Numbered from the stretch's first letter, positions 10,801 through 22,520 are shown. The stretch: 64,000 nucleotides of DNA from [Phialemoniopsis] sp. UDSM-2020 (GCA_018873225.1 JAEILZ010000008.1:248001-312000); one strand, 5' to 3'. The notes: generated by a model from the sequence alone, not told the origin. A program made the numbers and translations.

Positions 10801-11288
10801 TCCTCGTAGAGTTTCTCAAAGCCGAAGGGGGCGAAAGTCGACCCTTCCCGAAGAAAGTGAACGACAAATAACTCCAGTGCGTCGAAGCTAGGTCCGTCCT
10901 CTGTACACTGGGCGAATTTGTGCCTAATCTGCGGGTAGCAGGGAAGAAGTATAGCCATGGTGATGGAAGCGAAGCATTCGGAAATGACGAGATTCTCGCA
11001 CAGTAACAGTATCGTAGACAGCCACTGAACAATGTCATAGTTTAGTATGTAGATGTCAAGCGAGTGCTCGGTCTTGTGGATTTTAAAACAGATATCGACG
11101 TCTGGACCGGGAATACCCTCAACGAAGAGACCGTTACCACAGGAATACGCTTCGAGAGGTCCCGGTCTGACCGCCAATTAGCGCAATTGGCAGGACAAAG
11201 ATTAATCTGCCAAGAAAACTTACTCATTCTCGAGAACTTCGGTAAAGGTGAAAGCTTTAGGCAGACGCCAGACAGCCTGTCCCTCCAT
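7804..11288 (-). CDS. Ankyrin-repeat protein with membrane segment and C-terminal zinc fingers
   Basis: I join four exons: 11288-11224, 11166-9079, 9027-8564 and 8513-7804, with introns of 57, 51 and 50 nt, all GT-AG with strong GTAAGT donors. The joined frame is 1108 aa. An N-terminal region without a known domain is followed by about nine to ten ankyrin repeats (about 220-520, many with HGA/GAN and LLxxGA turns), then an uncharacterised region. A single hydrophobic segment lies near 853-872, and two C2H2/BED-like zinc fingers follow (CNHC...H...H at about 1016-1046; CSFSCG...H...H at about 1058-1072). The order, with a membrane span before a zinc finger, is unusual. If the third intron is retained, translation ends soon after with a short basic tail, giving an 881-aa form without fingers. 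Fungal ankyrin proteins are often linked to non-self recognition; no function can be assigned here. Confidence 0.75.
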
Positions 11289-12449
11289 AGCCGCAGTGTT
11301 GTGGAGAGTCTGCCAACGACCTGAGTTCTATGTTGACAAAGAGTAATTAGTGCAGAAGGGCAGAGTCAAGCAAACGCAGAGCAGGTGATGATGCTGCTCA
11401 ATGTTGAAACAGCTCAAAGACGACGGGCAAAAAAAAAAAAAAAAAAAAGGATGAAAACTTGCCGGTCGCAAGCCAAGTCTAAATATTTTTCACAGGCAGA
11501 TGCCACGGGTTGGGCGCATCTGAATTGCATAACGGGCGTCGGGCGCGACGATGTAATTGGAAGACTGGTTTGGGCTGTCGCATTTCAGGAATCAGTACAC
11601 ATGAAATTTGAAACCCAGATAGCGGTTTAATAGCAAATTTAGGAATCTCCTGTATCCAACCAAGGCAGATGCAAGGCGTGCAAACGAATGGTTAACGTCA
11701 GACCCATGGGTACAAAGTACCTAGGGAAGACAGGGATTAAGAGTGGCTGACCTGGATCCCGAAAATCTTGCCGATCTGGTACCACATGACGCTCCTAAAG
11801 GTATTGCGTGGCCAAACAGGGACGCCGGCATCGTGATTTAGGAGTCGTACTTGCAGGTCCGAGAACTGAATCTGTTCAGCGCCAGATAGATGTTACTGGC
11901 TCTAAGAGATATCGAGGCTAGCATGACTTCCGGAACCCTCGAGTTTATGTTTGCCTTCCTAAATCGGTCGCTGTGTATCGCACTCTACTAAATGCGCTGT
12001 CGCCGCAGGAACCTGCGTTTCCTCGTACTCCTCCGACTCCTAAGCCTACTACGCTCTCATTTTGCTGAGTTCCTAATCTTTCCGAGCTCTTGATCTCATC
12101 TAGTTCTGAACCACTCTCAAATGAGGGTTTCAATCGCTACATGCTCACCGCACAAAGGAGGCTCTAGAGCACATGTATCCGGTGTCGCGACACATCAAGT
12201 TTGGTCACCCCTCAATGGCGGGATCGATATAATCGCTAAGCTCTTAAAGACATAGACTGTTAGACAGATAGAACTGTCTATTATTTATTGCTCAATTCCT
12301 CTAGTTCGAAGTCATGGTGCCTCCCCGGTTGACTATCGTGATAGTGACTCGTTCAAAACAATCTTCCTATTGTTCAAACCGTCATCTTTCAGCTCGTTGT
12401 CAGCCGGCTATTTCCTCTGCCTTCACCGTGATCGAAATTGTTGTGCGGA
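11289..12449. other. Intergenic with a 20-nt poly(A) tract
   Basis: No intact gene. There is a run of 20 A at 11429-11448 on the plus strand. Around 11990-12150 a proline/serine-rich plus-strand frame can be read across stop codons, which could be the relic of an old coding sequence. A small hairpin (AGACAG/CTGTCT) lies near 12262-12279. Nothing here supports a named element. Confidence 0.4.
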
Positions 12450-12995
12450 ATGGCGGACTCACGTCACAAAGATATCACCAAGTATAGTACCCTTCTCATC
12501 GCCTTGTTTTCCGAACTCTGCCGGCCATCCGACCAAGCTGGCATCCGGTTTCCGCTATTCGCTATTGTGTAACCATTATGCTAATCAGTGCAAGTTCTGC
12601 CTAGGTTTATCTGGCTCCGAACAACCCTGTTGGGAAGTTCTTCATGGCGCATTGCCGCTGTGCTCTTGACCGGCGCCGTAGCCCTACCGTCCGCAGCGCT
12701 GATGACCTACGAAGAGAGACAAAAGAAGATTCTGGAAGCGACCGGTACGCTCATAAGCGTCATCTTAACGATGTGTCTCGGCCTAGTCGCAATCGCACGA
12801 GAGAGAGCAATACCCTATGTTACCATTTTCGTCCTGGCCCTCGCGCTCTGCTTTGCGGCCGCTGTCTCGATATTCGCTCTTGCCTTCTACGACGGTCAGA
12901 ACGAAGTCCTTGCGTCGAACCTCATTCTTCTTCTCCTCGGACCAGCTCAGAATTACATGCTTGCTACCGTGCTCGGGGCCCATGCCCCTGAATAG
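12450..12995 (+). CDS. Hypothetical small membrane protein
   Basis: Proposed exons 12450-12568 and 12605-12995 give 169 aa. The intron would be only 36 nt but has a GT donor, a GCTAATC branch-like site and a CTAG acceptor, and removing it restores the frame exactly. Without it the frame could start at 12588 (135 aa). Hydrophobic helices are seen at about 52-70, 87-103, 109-133 and 142-160 of the spliced form. No family is recognised. The hydrophobic pattern makes it more than a random frame, but the gene remains uncertain. Confidence 0.45.
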
Positions 12996-13185
12996 GATGA
13001 TGGAGGCTTGATGGGAGGGAAGGCTCAGGTGATGAGCGGTACCAGGACAACGGATCAGTTGAAGGAGGAATGATGGAAGGGCTGTAACTCTTCTGTGGAT
13101 CAATACATGTGATGGTATTTGCGGTATTGCTGAATATAGTTCATGACGCTCCACAGGGGCTATGATCTAGGATAGGAAAGACACT

Positions 13186-15516
13186 CTAGACAATCTTAAA
13201 AGTCACAATCTCACTCGGTTCCTTGAGTAGTTGACCCTCCATCACCCCATCACAGTACGTCTCGCCCAGATACGACCAAACAGTCTCCTCCGCCGTATCA
13301 CCAATCTCCACACGGGGCCTCAGGACATGCGGCACCGTCGCGCCAAGCAGCACAGCGACGTCATCGCCAACCTCCATCGTTGACGGGCCGACACCGACGT
13401 AGCCTGTGTCAGTCAAGTATAGCTTACGATTCAGGTTCCGGTACACCGCCTCCGTGTACTCAGCCATGTACCCGCCGAGATCCTCATCCGTATTCAGCCC
13501 GAGATGCGCGAGCACTTTCTCGCGGTCCGGGTAGTGGAACTGCACGCCTCCGTACCGCCGCTTGAGTTGCAGCCACCTCGTGGCCCAGGCGACTCTGGCC
13601 GCGGAGATGCAGACCACGACCATGTCGGTGGCAAAGTCCAGCACGCCCCTGAGCCAGGTTTTGCATGCCAAGACAGGGTCGACGGCACACAGGCGAGCGA
13701 CGTCGATCTCGCTGGCGGGGATCCAGTAGTACGGCGCTATGCCGACGGTTTTGATGATGCGGAAAAGGGAGTGGGCACGCATGTTCTCCTCCGAGTTGAT
13801 GAGGGCCTGCGCTAGCCTCGAGGTCTGCTCGTAGACAAGTCTCATCTTCTCGTAGATTGTCTTGTTGTCGAACCCGTACCGCGTCGCCATGCCCTTGGCT
13901 GCCATGTCGAAGTCTGAGAGCCGAACGGCGGCTAGCCTGCGCAGCTTCTCATCCGTCGCAAATGATAGCGGGCATCCCGGTGTGCTGGCGGCTTGGAGCA
14001 GAATATCTTCTGCCTCGGTGTAGAACCGCTTTAGAGACTTGTAGTCGACGTTCTCCTGGTACGGCCTCTCCCAGTCTCTCAGGATGCTTATTTGACCGAC
14101 GTGCACTATTTTCCCAACGAGGAGACCGGTTACGTAGAGTCGATTGGTCTCCGTGTCGACTCGAGGTGGAGGGTCAGGCATCGGACCACCCGCCGCGTAC
14201 ATGGGCTGCTTGAGACTGAGGTACCCGCGAGACATGGTCAGGTCGGTCGACCAGTCCGGCACCCATGTTGGAAGCTTCGGCCTTGCTTTCGGGAACTGTG
14301 AGAGACAAAGAAAGTCCAGGTTCTGGCACACCGCGAGCGAGGCAAACTCGGTAAACACCGCGTCGCTATGTCTCGTGTCACCCTCGACATCATCGTACCG
14401 CACCGTGACATTGTTGTACACCTCATCCTCGGCAGCCAGCCCAAGAACAGCGAACAGTCGATCCTCAACCTTGGTGCAATTGATCTTCTGCCCGTCCCGG
14501 CTGACGTTGTACTTGAGCATGATGTCATAGTATGTTTGCTTCTGCCCGAGCTCGTGGATTGCCTTGCGCTCCTGGAAGATACGGTTGAAGCTGCCAAGCA
14601 GACGGAAGACGAGATTCGCCCGGTTGATCTCGCGCTGAGGCACAGTGCCCTTTTCTTTTCGGATCCAGTTGCCGTTGTAGAAGGGGAAGAAGGCACAAGA
14701 GCAGCGGAAGCATTCGAAGCACAACGTCTTGGAACCGCACAGGAAGGTCACGTTCGGTGCGAGGCAGGCTTCCTGGATGACCCAGAGCCGATTGAACCAC
14801 GGCCGCTCGAGCACGTGGATCATGGCGTCCTGCGAGAAGGTGTCCTCGAACTTGGCAATCAGTGCCAGCAGGTCGTCCCTGTCCTCCTTCTTGACGCCGG
14901 TCAATTCGACGTTGGGGTCAGGATCGAGTACGGCATCGTAGACCTCCATGAAGTGACCCTTGTTGGGACCGATCAAGCGGCTCATGACGCCCTGCTCGTT
15001 CATCTCCCGCGCCATGTCGAAGAACCGGTCAGACAGGCGCGTCGAGGGGCCCAACCAGACCACGACGCGTTGCCCGCGCGTGTAGATCTCGCCCATGAGG
15101 AGCACCTGCACCGCCTTCTCGTCCCCGTCGGCCTGGTTGATGCAGATCTGGTCGACGAAGAACGGTCGCTGCGTCACACGGTTCGCGGCCATGGAGCGCA
15201 GAGCCGCCTCGAGCGGCTTGTGGATCCACATGGTCCGGTGCTGTCCGGCCCCCGTGTGGACGAGGACCCGCCGGTTCGGCCGGGCCCCCGCCGCGACGCC
15301 CCAGCTGTATGACAGGGTGTCATATTCGATGGGCTTGGCGGCATCGAGGTCGGCCTCGATGATCTCGACGCGTAAGGTCTCGGAGAAGATGCAGGGAAAG
15401 CTTGACCGCACGGGAGGGAGCAGTCTGATGAGGCGGAAGACGCGGGGTCTGGATGCGAGGCTTCGGTACTGGTACTCCTTTGTATCGTAGTAGCCGAAGA
15501 ACGGCGCTAGAGCCAT
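13186..15516 (-). CDS. HET-domain (heterokaryon incompatibility) protein
   Basis: Single exon of 776 aa. The HET domain spans about residues 65-260. LSYSWG is at about 68-73, FVDQICINQADG follows at about 118, then an RGQRVVVWLG strand, and WFNRLWVIQEACLA at about 245 closes the domain. The C-terminal 500 residues have no recognised domain, as is usual in this family. HET proteins act as cell-death effectors in allorecognition between fungal individuals. The frame is intact with no sign of decay. It lies beside the ankyrin protein; an NLR gene lies at the far right of the window. Confidence 0.92.
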   Translation of the reverse strand: MALAPFFGYYDTKEYQYRSLASRPRVFRLIRLLPPVRSSFPCIFSETLRVEIIEADLDAAKPIEYDTLSYSWGVAAGARPNRRVLVHTGAGQHRTMWIHKPLEAALRSMAANRVTQRPFFVDQICINQADGDEKAVQVLLMGEIYTRGQRVVVWLGPSTRLSDRFFDMAREMNEQGVMSRLIGPNKGHFMEVYDAVLDPDPNVELTGVKKEDRDDLLALIAKFEDTFSQDAMIHVLERPWFNRLWVIQEACLAPNVTFLCGSKTLCFECFRCSCAFFPFYNGNWIRKEKGTVPQREINRANLVFRLLGSFNRIFQERKAIHELGQKQTYYDIMLKYNVSRDGQKINCTKVEDRLFAVLGLAAEDEVYNNVTVRYDDVEGDTRHSDAVFTEFASLAVCQNLDFLCLSQFPKARPKLPTWVPDWSTDLTMSRGYLSLKQPMYAAGGPMPDPPPRVDTETNRLYVTGLLVGKIVHVGQISILRDWERPYQENVDYKSLKRFYTEAEDILLQAASTPGCPLSFATDEKLRRLAAVRLSDFDMAAKGMATRYGFDNKTIYEKMRLVYEQTSRLAQALINSEENMRAHSLFRIIKTVGIAPYYWIPASEIDVARLCAVDPVLACKTWLRGVLDFATDMVVVCISAARVAWATRWLQLKRRYGGVQFHYPDREKVLAHLGLNTDEDLGGYMAEYTEAVYRNLNRKLYLTDTGYVGVGPSTMEVGDDVAVLLGATVPHVLRPRVEIGDTAEETVWSYLGETYCDGVMEGQLLKEPSEIVTFKIV

Positions 15517-16597
15517 GTTCTGTGGCGTCTCACATGTTCCGGGATACTGTGTCGTGGTAACGGTTGTCGTTACCTAACTGTGGAGCGCAGTGCATCCTGC
15601 CATGCCAATTGAGGCTTGAAACTTCTGTCACGTGAATGCTACACATATTGTTCAATGGCTCGCGCTCGTCTGGTCGTGGAAAGGGTTTTGCCAATACCTG
15701 TGAGCATGTTTACCTGGGTGTTCAAACTTGATCAATATCACTGACGCGTCGAAATTCCAACTCTGTACAGGTATCGCGTATTGAGACGGTCAGAAAGCTC
15801 ACTGAACCGCCGTAGGCAACTTGTCTGTCCCGCTCAAGAGGCCCACAACAGCGCACGGTAGCCAAGAGATGAAAATTTTCATCAAAACACTCGTGTGATC
15901 TTTTGATATCTTGACACTTTGTTGAGCAGCTGACTAACTCAGTGAATCTACAACCACTGTTCAATCGTTTCTTCGTGACCTTGCTGAAATGGCTAGTCCA
16001 TGGTCGCGAGCCTCAACTTGTACGCTGTCGTCGGCTCGGTTAGGGTGCGGGGAGCCCGTAGCCTACGGTCGCGAACCCCCCTCACGAGACTCCGCATCTC
16101 CCCATTGCCGTTAGCAGCCTCCTCCGCCAGTACCGAAAGCTCGCAGGCATCGTGCACAACGCGAATGCAGGACGCACTCCTCTCCCACGTTGCTCTGGAC
16201 CCATACATGCCTGGCATGTCCTTCCGGGGGCACAGTGTGGAGAGAGACAAATGCGAGGTTCCTGAGCCCCCACAGTCACATGAACTGGGGTCTCAAAGCA
16301 CCCACAACAAGTTGAGAAGCTTGGGCTCGTCTTGGGCCCTCAAAACCAGAGTGACTGGCTCGTACCCACTTACATGTCGAGCAATGGACCAGCCGACGCG
16401 AGAAGGTCTCTAAACATTGTGAAGACTCGATTAGTTAAGCCAGCCTCGGCCATTTCGGCGACAACGCACAGCAGGCGACATGCACAACTGCAGAGTCTCC
16501 GGTACTTGTCAAATCATCCTTTTCTTCACGATGCTCGCATCTTGTGCAACCTTGCCCTGAGCTAATTGCTGGGCTAGGGACTTTTCTACTCAAGACA
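15517..16597. other. Intergenic, no gene seen
   Basis: About 1.1 kb between the HET promoter and the 3' end of the SDR gene. Overlapping open frames on both strands at 15993-16565 show no domain or codon pattern that I trust. No repeat was found. Confidence 0.45.
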
Positions 16598-17629
16598 TCA
16601 TGAAACGACAGAGCCACCATCTACCTTGTACGCACCACCAGTGAGGTATTGAGCATCGTTGCTTACCAGGAAAGCCACGACTGCTGCGATATCACCCGGC
16701 TGAGCCCAACGCGACAGCGGCACCTTCTCCAACATTGCAGCTCGTGTCTCTTCTGGCCACGTCTGTGTAAACATCGGGGTCTCGACTCCGCTAGGGTGGA
16801 CTGTGTTGACGCGGATCCCGTACTGGCCTAGTTCCGCGGCAGCAGTGTGGCAAAGACCCCGGAGGGCGAACTTCGCCATCGAGTAGGCAGTGAGACCGAC
16901 AGTTGCTCGAAGGCCTGAGGCGGAGGAGGCAAGTACGATGCTTCCAGAGTTGCCCGAGGCTCGCATCGCACGCCCAATATGTTTCACACCCAAGAACGCT
17001 GAATAACAACGTCTAATCAGTCAAGACACTCTTGTATCGCTTCTACACCTTTGCATTTGCAATGATGGTGTGCTGTTGAGGGAGAGGAGAAGAAAGGTTG
17101 CGATTGCCTGGGAATGGTGTGCGAGGCCTGGAAGGAAGGTTTGATTGGATACAAATGGAAAGGTCTGGAATAGATTGAATGGTGGCAATATCCAAGAAGA
17201 AAAAGAGTACACACCTGATCGACAATTGACCTCCATAACTTTGTCATACAAGTCAACCTCCGTGTCCAGCACTGGAGTCGACGAATAAGACAAGCCGGCA
17301 CATAGGAAAGCACTGTCCAATCTTCCAAAGTGTCTTATGGTCTGGTCCACAAACGTTTCAACATCTTCTTCGGCCGTGACATCGGCTTTGATGGTCAGTA
17401 TGACCAAGGAATCATCATCACCGTGGGATTCAGGAATGGAGGAGGCAAGCAAGGCTCGAGCCGAGTGGAGTTTGTCCGCGTCAATGTCAACCAGTACCAC
17501 TTTGGCACCCTCGGCCAGAAGCCTGCGCGTGGTCTCGAGCCCAATAAAGCCTGCGGCGCCTGTAATGAGGCACACATGACCCTTCAACCTATTCGGGATG
17601 GACGCAGGGGGCGGCTGAATCGATACCAT
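16598..17629 (-). CDS. Short-chain dehydrogenase/reductase
   Basis: Two exons (17629-17215 and 16998-16598) separated by a 216-nt intron give 271 aa. Classical SDR features: TGAAGFIG cofactor loop near the N-terminus, D-I-D at the end of beta 2 (which favours NAD over NADP), LCAG replacing the usual NNAG, catalytic Ser in SSASG, YSMAK for the Tyr/Lys pair and a C-terminal GGxxxVDGG. It is an NAD(P)-dependent oxidoreductase of unknown substrate. The intron is clearly longer than others in the window. Confidence 0.9.
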
Positions 17630-18334
17630 GGTGTCGGGTTCACTAGAATCGTCAAGGGAGGTCGATCGGATTCGCTCGCCGCGTCAAAGTCTTCCCAGTC
17701 AGTCAGACACCTTCAACCATGAACTAGGCGTGGCCTACTTGGCAAACATGGGATTTTTGTAAGAATCTAGACCTTACGGATGGTATTGCCACGCTCCGGA
17801 CTCAACACCAGATGTGGATAGCTACCACTTCTCACAGAGTACAGACTAACTGGATGGTTAAGGGGGTGGGGCTAGTTCGTTCCTCAGCCGCCAAAGGCTA
17901 CGGTAGTGGAGTGCCATTTGGGCCATGACCTGCCGTTGCCGATGGTGGTTCTGGCACCAGCCGCACCACCTTGGTTAGGCTTGGGTAGTTGAGTGCTATT
18001 GGCGGCGTCTGCACCCTTCCCCACGGGTCCCCACGGGGTCTGCCTCTCCAACCAATGACTCGCACAGTTTGAGGGCCAAGGAGGCACTTAGCAAGTCTTG
18101 ACCTTTCCAATTACTTTTTCAAACTAGTCCACCCTAATCACTCATGCCAATGTTCAACACCTACACACCTGCACAAGTCCACCATGCCTTTCTCTATATA
18201 TCAATGGCGATCTGCATCTTGTCCATAGCCCCTTTCTTTGCATCTGTGTCCACCGTCAGAACTACCTCACTGTGTTCTGCTACGCTTCGAACAGGCTCTC
18301 AACTCGTCATCCCCGGACGACAGAAGCAAGCATC
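17630..18334. other. Divergent promoter region (SDR / MFS)
   Basis: No gene seen. The minus-strand frames at 17884-18110 are short and featureless. A TATA-like TCTATATAT at about 18194 precedes the MFS start by some 140 nt. The pair SDR(-)/MFS(+) is divergent and may share control. Confidence 0.45.
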
Positions 18335-19919
18335 ATGGCTACGATCGAGAAAGGCGACGTCACCCAGCATGACGAGCGCGACGTCCACGTCGACCCCAAG
18401 GCGATTCAGCAGGACTTGCAGGCGTCCCGCCTGAACGGCTGGGTCCCCGAGACGTCCGAGGAGAAGGCTGCCAACCGCGCCCTCAACCGCAAGCTGGACA
18501 TCATCCTCATGGGTTTCTGCGCCCTCATCTACATTTTCCAGGGCCTCGACAGAAGTAACTTGGGTGCTGCCCAAACGGGAGGTCTCACCAAAGATCTCGG
18601 ACTTCCGGCTAGCGCCGTCAACACGGCTGCGACGCTCTTCTTCGCGACCTACATCCCTCTGGCCCCCTTTTCCACCATCATCGGCAAGAAGGTCGGCCAG
18701 CCTCTCTGGCTCGGCATCATTGGTTTTTGCTGGGGCGTCGTGACGCTCGCCACGGCCTGGGTCAAGACCGGCCCGCAACTCAACGCCTGCCGTCTGCTCC
18801 TCGGTATCTTCGAGACCGGTCTTTACCCCACGGTCATGTCGTATCTGACCATCTTCTATCCCCGATATGACATCGCGTTCCGCGTCGCCATGTTCTACAG
18901 TTGCTACGCCATCGCCACTGCTTTCGGCGGTCTCATCGCGTACGGAACCTTCAAGATCGGCGGTAACATGCACCCCTGGCAATGGCTCTTCATCATCGAG
19001 GGATCCGCCACCATCGCTGTCGCCCTCGCCACACCTTTCTGGCTTCCCAAGGAGCCTGGCACCGCTTGGTTCCTCAAGGAGTCGGAACGCGCTTTTGCCG
19101 TCCGCCGCATGAAGATCGATTCCGAGGCCAACACCGAGGATGTCCACAAGGTCACCATCAAGGATGTCAAGGCTGCCGTGTGTGACTGGAAGCTGTGGGG
19201 TCTTCTGCTGCCCAACATCTGCCAGGGTGTCACACCTCTTGGTTTGACCATCTTCTTCCCCATCGTCGTTGCTGTAAGTCACAACTGCCTTCTTTTCAAA
19301 AGCACGATCCTGAAACAATACTGATCTATCCTTCGTACAGGGTCTGGGCTACTCTGGACCGAACGCCAATCTTCTTACCATTCCGCCCTACGTGCTCGGT
19401 TGCATTGTCGCCATGATTACGGCTTTCCTTTCCGACAAGTACAAGAGACGTGTCTGGGGTCTGCTCTTCGCCATGGGCATCTCCATGATCGGTTTGATCA
19501 TGGTCATTGCTCTTCCCCTCGAGAACGTCGCGGCTCGCTATGGTGGTCTTCTCGTCCTGATCTCCGGCAGCTTCATTGGCTCCCCGCTTCAGATCGCTTG
19601 GCTGGCTGGCAACACCCCTGAGCCTGGCCAACGTACTGCCGCCCTCGGTATCAACGGTTGGGGTACCGTCGCCGGTCTCATCGGCGCCCAGCTCGTCCTA
19701 CCCCAGTACGCCCCGGCTTACCGCCAGCCCCTCGGTATCGTGCTTGGTCTTGCTGCGCTGGCTTTCATCCTGTTCGGTCTGAACGCCGTCGTTTGTGTCT
19801 GGATCAACAAGAAGAGGGCTGCCATTGTGGCCAACATGACGCCCGAGGAGATCGAGGAGGAGAACCACACCGACAAGCGCTACGGAGACAAGAAGCTTAC
19901 CTTTGTGTACGGCTACTAG
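18335..19919 (+). CDS. MFS transporter, allantoate permease (Dal5/ACS) type
   Basis: Two exons, 18335-19273 and 19341-19919, with a 67-nt intron; 505 aa. A hydrophilic N-terminus of about 60 residues leads into twelve hydrophobic segments. The first contains FQGLDRSNLGAAQ, typical of the anion:cation symporter branch of the major facilitator superfamily (allantoate, nicotinate, vitamin and carboxylate carriers). A central cytosolic loop follows LPKEPGTAWFLKESER, and the C-terminal half has GNTPEPGQRTAALGI. The protein should import a small organic anion at the plasma membrane. The start is the first in-frame ATG. Confidence 0.92.
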
Positions 19920-20855
19920 TTCCTTCCGTGTCGGGATATTGTTAAAAGACGGTGTATGTACAGGATACAGGATGAAGGGTTATCAAGTGATGAGGGAATA
20001 ATAAAAGCCATATCCGGGTTCAACCTAGAGACTTGGCCTGTTCACAAGCATACCAGTGACTTCATGCAGTGACTCGGCAACCCGTGCGAGTCTAGAATCA
20101 TCCGAGCACCAGATAAATCCACCACTTACGGTAGGCATTCCCTCCACAAGCGTGGTAGCATCAACCCCATTACTAAATCGCGTAGGTGTGCACGTCCCTT
20201 CACCATGTATGGCGATGGTGATTTGACGACGAGAGTGGTCCCGAAGTCAACACACATGAGGGGAAACGTGGAGACCCCGCCTTTGCCTTTGCCTTGGGAC
20301 GGAGAGCTTCGGACGAGGTTCGGATGGGAGTCCGGATCGCCCTCCGCGACGATAGAAAGAGATTCTTGTCTATTCCACTACCCCGCCCCCGACGGTCCGA
20401 CATTAGATGCGGCAGATCAGATCTGAATCCTTGGGACCAGTCGGGGAATTTTGCCAGAGTTACATGTTGTCATAGTTCCAAAAACACGTTACCAGGCCTG
20501 GCTAGTATGGGCGTGTCTGAACAGTTGGCAGCTCTGCGGGTTGTCGTGTCGAATCGCCCGTCGCGGCCGTCGGGGCGGTCGCGGACTGCTGATCATCATA
20601 AGCAATGCGCCCCGCGAGCAGCACTTGGGTCGTCACATTCGTCCCAGAAGATCCCCGCAATCTATGTATAGCGATCTGCGTCACAATTCTAACTCTATTG
20701 AGCCTCCTTAGAACGAAGCACAGCCTCTCCGACAGCGCGGTTGCTGGATATTTATAAATCTGCGGCTTCCCCTTGAATAAAAATGTCTCCGATGACCTAT
20801 TCCAAGCAGGCCAACGCGATCTGATCCTCACATTTCTGCTCCAGCTGTTTGCATC
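19920..20855. other. Intergenic upstream of the GH79 gene
   Basis: No gene seen. Open frames on both strands at 20200-20711 have no recognisable content. A TATA-like ATTTATAAAT at about 20749-20758 lies some 100 nt before the GH79 start codon and is a plausible core promoter. Confidence 0.5.
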
Positions 20856-22520
20856 ATGGCCAAAGCGACATTGCTTCCCGTGCTGTGCCATGGCCTCATG
20901 GCCGTGGCAGTCATGGCAAGGTGTACCACCGCCGCGACTTCGACCACCACTCTCAATGTGCCCAAGACGAAGCCCACAGGCACCTTCCGGGCACCGGGAG
21001 ATTTTGTTGGTTTCGGCTTTGAAATGGCTTTCTTGAACGACTACGCAAATGACTTCTCGAACAACTTGTTGAACTCGGTCGCCAACCGGGTTAGCGAGAA
21101 GCTCACCGTTCGCAGCGGCGGGACCAGTGGTGATAAGCTGACCTTCAACCCCAACCAGAAGGAGATCAGGGTCTGCGTCGCCGGGGACTGCCCAATCGGA
21201 TCGGATGCCTCCTACATCTTGGGTCCCAGCTACTTCAACGGTTTTAGCAGCTTTCAAAACCAATTGATGAGCGTGCAGGCGCCGCTCAGCCCGAGCCCCA
21301 ACATCTCCAACTCGGTGAACTACGTAAAGCGCGCCAAGGAGAAGCTCGGAGACCGGCTGACCGCTATCGCCATCGGCAACGAGCCAGACTTGTATCCCGG
21401 ACAGTTCAAGGTGACCTACACGGTCGCGGACTACATCAAGGGCATCAAGGCGGTCCGGGCCGCCCTCGTCGATCAGCTCAATCTCAGCGGCAGGATCTTC
21501 GAGCTAATGGATGTAGCCTTTTTGGCTGAAGTGGCGGATACTACTAAGATCACAATGTGAGAAAAAATAACACTCTCTTGCTTCTGTCCAGAAAAGATAT
21601 TTAGGCAAAGGAAGCGCAGCCGCTGACACAATGGTGCTATTAACAGCAAGAACGCATTCAGCCAAGGCCTGAACGAGGCCAAGAACGCCAAGTTCGCCGC
21701 GGCGCACTACTACCAGCTCTGGGACGACATCACCAGCCTGCCGGACATGCAGAGGCTGCTAATGAACCACACCGCCCTCACCGCCAAGTTCAGCCAGGGC
21801 GTGCCGCAGGACGTCGCCTACCTCGCCGCCAACTTCCCCAACGTAAAGTACATCTTCAGCGAGTCCGGCTCCGCGCTCAAGGGCTCCCTGCGCATCCAGG
21901 CCGGGCTCGGCGCCGCCCTCTGGGCCGTCGACTTCCAGCTGCACGCCCTCGCCCGGGGCGTCGCGCGCGTCGACAGCACGCACCGGCCCGCCGCCGCGCA
22001 CAGCCTCTGGGTGCCCAACGACTCGGCGCCCAACAACCCCGGACCGCAGGTGCGCGGGCCCTTTTACGCGCAGGCGTTCGTGGCCGACTTTATCGGCAAG
22101 ACGCCCGGCGACGTCAAGTCGCTCGACTTCAAGTCGGATGTGCTGACTGGCTACGCGTCGTACGGCACCGGCAGCGCGGCGAAGCTGCAGAAGCTCGCGC
22201 TGGTCAACATGCGCGCGTGGGCCAAGGGTGTTAGCACGGGCGCCCGGGGTGGTGTGATGTTTGCGGTGCCGGTACCGGCGGGGTCGTCCGTCTCGGTCAA
22301 GAGACTCCGCGCCGACGTTGGGTGCCAAGCCATGGGATTCGACAACGCGGGCCCGGCGGAGAACATCACCTGGGCGGGCGAGCAGTGGGCCTACAAGATC
22401 GACCAAGGCAAGGGACACCGTGTGGCATCTGTTCCGGTCTCGGAGGAGGTGCCGGTCAAGGATGGGGTTGCTCAGATCAACGTGCCAGACAGCGAGGCCG
22501 TGATTGCGTATTTCTCATAG
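20856..22520 (+). CDS. Secreted GH79-family glycosidase (beta-glucuronidase-like)
   Basis: Exons 20856-21556 and 21647-22520, with a 90-nt intron, give 524 aa. A signal peptide covers roughly residues 1-27. The barrel carries the family's acid/base in AIAIGNEPDLY (Glu176) and a candidate nucleophile in FSESGSA (Glu306). The C-terminal third forms the beta-sandwich domain common to GH79 fungal enzymes. Family members remove glucuronic acid or 4-O-methylglucuronic acid from arabinogalactan and glycoconjugates outside the cell. Exon 2 is very GC-rich at third positions (around 21700-22150), unlike the neighbouring genes. Confidence 0.88.

Noticed and set aside
11940..12360. Relic of a retroelement
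   Set aside because: A degraded proline-rich frame and a small hairpin are visible, but no reverse transcriptase, integrase, LTR pair or primer-binding site could be identified.
14368..15312. 314-aa plus-strand frame opposite the HET gene
   Set aside because: Shadow of the HET coding strand; no domain.
18299..19318. 339-aa open frame on the minus strand
   Set aside because: It is antisense to a clear MFS gene, low in hydrophobic residues and rich in D/E/G/R, typical of a GC-rich shadow frame.
21759..22418. 219-aa minus-strand frame opposite the GH79 exon
   Set aside because: Shadow of very GC-rich coding sequence.
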